This document shows, piece after piece, positions 4,865 through 8,047 of a DNA stretch of 8,047 bases. How positions within the stretch are numbered: the stretch's first letter is position 1; every line of letters begins with the position of its first letter. A program made the translations under genes and the position numbers. The notes beneath the pieces were generated by a model. That model was not told where the DNA came from and did not search any database. It saw only the letters and a program-made list of their open reading frames with translations. This DNA is from Alphaproteobacteria bacterium (GTDB taxonomy: Bacteria; Pseudomonadota; Alphaproteobacteria; Sphingomonadales; Emcibacteraceae), in NCBI GenBank assembly GCA_030432815.1, contig JAUILB010000118.1, positions 1-8,047 on the forward strand. The letters are read 5' to 3'.

Positions 4865-7432
4865 ATGAAACTGTTTAAACTTGTTATTTTCTGTACATTT
4901 CTTTGCTTATTTTCAACGACCTCTTACGCACAAGACGTCAGGGGGAAAAGCTTTTATCCCGATAATGTTACTTATGATCCAGAAATCCCTAAACCCGAAG
5001 AAACAATCGGACATCCCCTTGGACATCGCGTTGCGCGCCATGACCTTCTTGTAAGTTATATGAGAACGCTTGCTGAAAAATCGGACCGTGTTAACGTTGA
5101 AACCATCGCCAAAACCCATGAAGGGCGTGATATATTAATGCTGACCATTAGTTCTCCTGAAAATCTGGCAAGGATTGATGAAATTAAGGCTGCTCATGTG
5201 GCTTTATCCGACCCAAATTCAACTCAGGAAATTTCCGATGATATGCCGGTTGTAACCTGGCTTAATTATGGTGTTCACGGAGCCGAAGTCAGTTCGACCG
5301 ACAGTTCCATGGCCGTTGCATATTATCTAGCCGCAGCGCAGGGGGATTACATTGATGAAACATTAAAAAACAGCGTGATCCTGATCATCGCAATCTTTAA
5401 CCCCGATGGTAATGCAAGACAATCTGCCTGGAACCATATGCATGGATCATACGTACCAATCACCGATCCCAATGGACGAAATCACAATACGGCATGGCCC
5501 GGTGGGCGTACCAACCATTATTGGTTTGATTTAAATCGTCAATGGCTCTTACAAACACAGCCCGGCCCACAAGGATGGGTTAAAAAGTTCCATGAATGGA
5601 AACCAAATTTAAGTGTCGATCACCACGAAATGGGCACCAATAGCACATTCTATATTCCGCCCGGGGTTCCTCAACGGACGTACCCCTATATCCCGACAGA
5701 ATCTATAGATTTATTAGAGGAAGTAACAAACCGACCACGCGATTTTATGGATAGTGAAGCACGACTTTATTTCAGCGAAGAAGGATATGATAATTTCTAT
5801 ATCGGAAAAGGAGCGACATACCCCCATATGAATGCCAGTATAGGCATGCTATTTGAGCAGGCCGCTACACTTGGTGAAGTGGAAACAGTTCATGGAAAAA
5901 TGTCCTTCCGGGACAATGTAAGGACGTATCTGAATATCAGTCTTTCTATTGTCCGGGCCGGACTTGAGCTTCGTCCCCGTCTTCTAGATTATCAAAAAAG
6001 ATTTTATCAAAACGCCATTGATCTGGCCTCAGCAGATGGCATTAAAGGGTATGTTTTTGCGTCCCCGAAAGATAAAGCCCGTGGTTATCATTTCAGAGAA
6101 CTGCTTAAAAGACATCAAATCGATGTAAATATTATGGATGAAGATGTCACAATTGATGGTAAAACCTACCTTGCCAGCCAAAGTTATATGGTTAAAACCA
6201 ATCAAGCACAATATACTTTGATAAAGGGTATCTTTGAAAAAATTACCACCTTTGAAAATAATACTTTTTATGACGTATCGGGTTTTACCATGCCACTAGC
6301 ATACGGGATGGATTTTGCGCCGGTCAGTAGCCGTGAACTTTCAAGTGCAGGAGATATTATAGAACCAGTATTTGAAAATGCGCCAGAGCCAGAAATGGCA
6401 AGTGCAGCCTATCTTTTTGAATGGAACGAATATTATTCACCACGTGCTCTGAACCGTCTATTACAGGCAGGTGTAAGGCCAAAAGTGGCAACAAAACCAT
6501 TTACCATCGAAACAGATGAAGGCCAACAGAATATGGGATATGGCAGCATTATGGTGTCAACAGGTTGGCAAGGAAGCGAGCTTTCGAATACTGAACTTCA
6601 CGAACTTATGAAAACCATCGCCAGTGAGGACGGTATTAAAATACATGCAGTCAGCAGTATTCGAACACCTACTGCCGGAATGGATCTTGGTAGTCGTAAC
6701 TTCCTGCCAGTCGAAAAACCAAATATCCTACTTCTGGTTGGTGAAGGCACCCGTGCTTATGATGCAGGTGAAGTATGGCACTTACTGGACTATCGGATGA
6801 AAATTCCAGTTACGCTTTATGATAAACGTAACCTTGGATCATTGGATATCAGTAAATATACTCACATTATTTTTGTTGGTGGCAGCTATAATAGCGATGA
6901 TGAAACGCTCACGCGTAAAATACGAAACTGGGTACGTGATGGTGGAACGGTTATCGCACATCGTCAGGGGGCAAAATGGGCGGGTGAGATTTTACTGGAT
7001 GTAAATGATCCAGGCGAAGAATATCCGTTGGACAGGCAAAATTATGCCGACAGAATTTCAAATGAAGTAGAAAATCTTGTAGGCGGCGCGATTATGGAAG
7101 GTGATCTAGATAACACCCATCCAATTGGGTATGGATATGTGCACCGTAAAGTTTACACACACCGGGACACATTAATTGCTTTTGACCCGCCTAAAAACCC
7201 TTATGCAACAGTTGTTTCAATTCCAGAAAATGCGCTCGCCTCCGGCTTTGCTTCTGATGATAATCAGACACGCCTTGCCGGAAAAGCAAATGTCATTGCA
7301 GAAAGACTTGGACAAGGATCGGTCATATTATTTGCCAATAATCCCAATTTCAGAGCGTATTTTTACGGTTCGAACAAAATGTTTTTAAATGGGCTTTATT
7401 TTTCAAAAGCGTTTGTACGTCCTAGTAACTAA
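4865..7432 (+). CDS. Secreted M14 family zinc peptidase with C-terminal GATase1-like domain
   Basis: This 855-residue protein starts with a Sec signal peptide (Lys2/Lys5, a hydrophobic core, probable cleavage after SYA at residue 22); no lipobox is evident, so a periplasmic or exported enzyme is expected. The M14 carboxypeptidase domain spans about 55-370. Zinc ligands are His138 and Glu141 (YGVHGAE) and His254 in VDHHEMG. Asn224-Arg225 in FDLNRQW match the substrate-carboxylate-binding pair, and Glu331 in GMLFEQA is the expected catalytic base. All core residues are present, so activity is likely. After a linking region (about 390-610), residues 617-830 look like a class I glutamine amidotransferase-like fold (PNILLLVGEGT, then HIIFVGGSY, then WVRDGGTVIAH), but no nucleophile-elbow cysteine is visible; His699-Arg700 occupy that area. 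Such M14-GATase1-like proteins are known but poorly characterised. It has its own promoter and terminator. The natural peptide substrate is unknown; a link to the neighbouring amino-acid carriers is inference. Confidence 0.9.
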   Translation: MKLFKLVIFCTFLCLFSTTSYAQDVRGKSFYPDNVTYDPEIPKPEETIGHPLGHRVARHDLLVSYMRTLAEKSDRVNVETIAKTHEGRDILMLTISSPENLARIDEIKAAHVALSDPNSTQEISDDMPVVTWLNYGVHGAEVSSTDSSMAVAYYLAAAQGDYIDETLKNSVILIIAIFNPDGNARQSAWNHMHGSYVPITDPNGRNHNTAWPGGRTNHYWFDLNRQWLLQTQPGPQGWVKKFHEWKPNLSVDHHEMGTNSTFYIPPGVPQRTYPYIPTESIDLLEEVTNRPRDFMDSEARLYFSEEGYDNFYIGKGATYPHMNASIGMLFEQAATLGEVETVHGKMSFRDNVRTYLNISLSIVRAGLELRPRLLDYQKRFYQNAIDLASADGIKGYVFASPKDKARGYHFRELLKRHQIDVNIMDEDVTIDGKTYLASQSYMVKTNQAQYTLIKGIFEKITTFENNTFYDVSGFTMPLAYGMDFAPVSSRELSSAGDIIEPVFENAPEPEMASAAYLFEWNEYYSPRALNRLLQAGVRPKVATKPFTIETDEGQQNMGYGSIMVSTGWQGSELSNTELHELMKTIASEDGIKIHAVSSIRTPTAGMDLGSRNFLPVEKPNILLLVGEGTRAYDAGEVWHLLDYRMKIPVTLYDKRNLGSLDISKYTHIIFVGGSYNSDDETLTRKIRNWVRDGGTVIAHRQGAKWAGEILLDVNDPGEEYPLDRQNYADRISNEVENLVGGAIMEGDLDNTHPIGYGYVHRKVYTHRDTLIAFDPPKNPYATVVSIPENALASGFASDDNQTRLAGKANVIAERLGQGSVILFANNPNFRAYFYGSNKMFLNGLYFSKAFVRPSN

Positions 7433-7463
7433 ACAGCATCTTTTTCAGCGTTAGTGCTTTATC

Positions 7464-7487
7464 GTCGCCTTTTTGATTGAAGGCGAC
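7464..7487 (+). terminator. Rho-independent terminator between convergent genes
   Basis: GTCGCCTT (7464-7471) pairs perfectly with AAGGCGAC (7480-7487) around an 8-nt loop. It starts 31 bp after the peptidase stop and is followed by AATATATTTTATT on the plus strand, a moderately U-rich tail. It also lies 23 bp beyond the stop of the convergent LysM-LytM gene, but the minus-strand continuation is not U-rich, so it works best for the rightward peptidase transcript. Confidence 0.7.
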
Positions 7488-7510
7488 AATATATTTTATT
7501 CTGATCAAAA

Positions 7511-8047
7511 TCAGCTTTTTAGATAAAGTGTCGGGTTAACGGCACGTGATCCTTTACGCATTTCAAAATGGAGTTGTGGACTATCAACACGGCCAGTGCT
7601 GCCAACATAGGCAACCACCTGACCGCGCACCACCTGATCACCTTTTTTGACAAGTAACCTATCGTTATGTGCATATGCGGTTACCCAGCCATTATCATGT
7701 TTGATAAGAATAAGGTTCCCATAACCGCGTAGTTTATTGCTTGCATGAACCACAACACCGCTCTCTGACGCATATACAGAACTACCCATTGGCGCACGGA
7801 TATTTACGCCATCATTATGATATCCGGCCTGTTTCGGACCATAATTTGAAATGACAGTACCGCTGACCGGCCACATAAATCCCTTGCCGGATACTGGAGG
7901 TGGCGGCGCAATTGCTACCCGTATCTGGTTATTATCACTGCGACCAGGTAGATTTAACTGTTGTCCAACATGAAGCGCATAAGGTTGTTGCAATCCGTTT
8001 ATGCGTACAAGATCATTCATGGTAATACCATTTGCACGCGATACACC
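7511..8047 (-). CDS. LysM and degenerate LytM/M23 domain protein (DipM/NlpD-like), 5' end beyond right edge
   Basis: The reading frame stays open to the edge of the window. The ATG at 8018-8020 is internal, because the nine codons before it (GVSRANGIT) complete a LysM peptidoglycan-binding motif that continues as MNDLVRINGL and VGQQLNLP. After a proline-containing linker comes an M23/LytM domain (WPVSGTVISNYG to the C-terminal NPTLYLKS). The zinc site is degraded. The usual HxGxD motif reads HNDGVNI, so asparagines sit where the His and Asp ligands belong, and the usual HxH reads QLH. The YAH histidine remains. This is the pattern of LytM factors such as EnvC, NlpD and Caulobacter DipM, which activate amidases or other hydrolases in cell division and do not cut peptidoglycan themselves. 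An envelope location is expected; the signal peptide or lipobox is outside the window. It converges with the M14 gene and is probably functionally separate. Confidence 0.9.
   Translation of the reverse strand, partial: GVSRANGITMNDLVRINGLQQPYALHVGQQLNLPGRSDNNQIRVAIAPPPPVSGKGFMWPVSGTVISNYGPKQAGYHNDGVNIRAPMGSSVYASESGVVVHASNKLRGYGNLILIKHDNGWVTAYAHNDRLLVKKGDQVVRGQVVAYVGSTGRVDSPQLHFEMRKGSRAVNPTLYLKS

Noticed and set aside
6819..7004. 61-codon open frame with a hydrophobic stretch inside the M14 gene
   Set aside because: It is an out-of-frame shadow of the GATase1-like region. No start signal is evident.
8018..8020. ATG as the true start of the LysM-LytM gene
   Set aside because: The upstream codons to the window edge are open in the same frame and complete the first half of a LysM motif, so the real start lies outside the window.

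Overview
This looks like a chromosomal segment of a Gram-negative alphaproteobacterium, probably marine or otherwise adapted to sodium gradients. The base composition is moderately AT-rich by eye. Three things support this: two Na+-coupled transporter families (NSS and AGCS) side by side, an aminotransferase N-terminus of the AlaC/DapL-like type common in alphaproteobacteria, and a LysM plus degenerate LytM/M23 protein resembling Caulobacter DipM. No genus can be assigned from the sequence alone. I see no mobile element, CRISPR array, tRNA or rRNA.

Layout. (1) Positions 1-4693 hold a leftward series: a PLP-dependent threonine/serine dehydratase (4693-3710), a gamma-class carbonic anhydrase homologue one base after it (3708-3151), a 115-bp gap with a putative promoter, an alanine/glycine:cation symporter (3035-1587), an NSS sodium-dependent transporter 23 bp later (1563-208), a gap with a strong inverted repeat, and the first about 32 codons of an AlaC-like aminotransferase that runs off the left edge. 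(2) Positions 4694-4864 are a divergent promoter region with two palindromes and a good sigma-70-like promoter pointing right. (3) Positions 4865-7432 encode a secreted 855-residue M14 zinc peptidase with a C-terminal GATase1-like domain. (4) Positions 7433-7510 carry a hairpin terminator between convergent genes. (5) From 7511 past the right edge lies a leftward, 5'-incomplete LysM-LytM protein with a degraded zinc site.

How the genes fit together. The centre of the window reads as an amino-acid use locus. An exported peptidase could release amino acids, two Na+-coupled carriers could import them, the dehydratase would convert Ser/Thr to 2-oxoacids and ammonia, and the aminotransferase would exchange alanine and pyruvate. 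This is inference from family assignments and gene order. The leftward genes probably form at least two transcription units (dehydratase-carbonic anhydrase, and AGCS-NSS). The LysM-LytM gene is most likely an unrelated cell-envelope or division gene.

Nothing here is clearly an undescribed system. The items most worth a second look are the M14-GATase fusion, the degenerate LytM site, and the palindromes in the three leftward promoter or terminator gaps.
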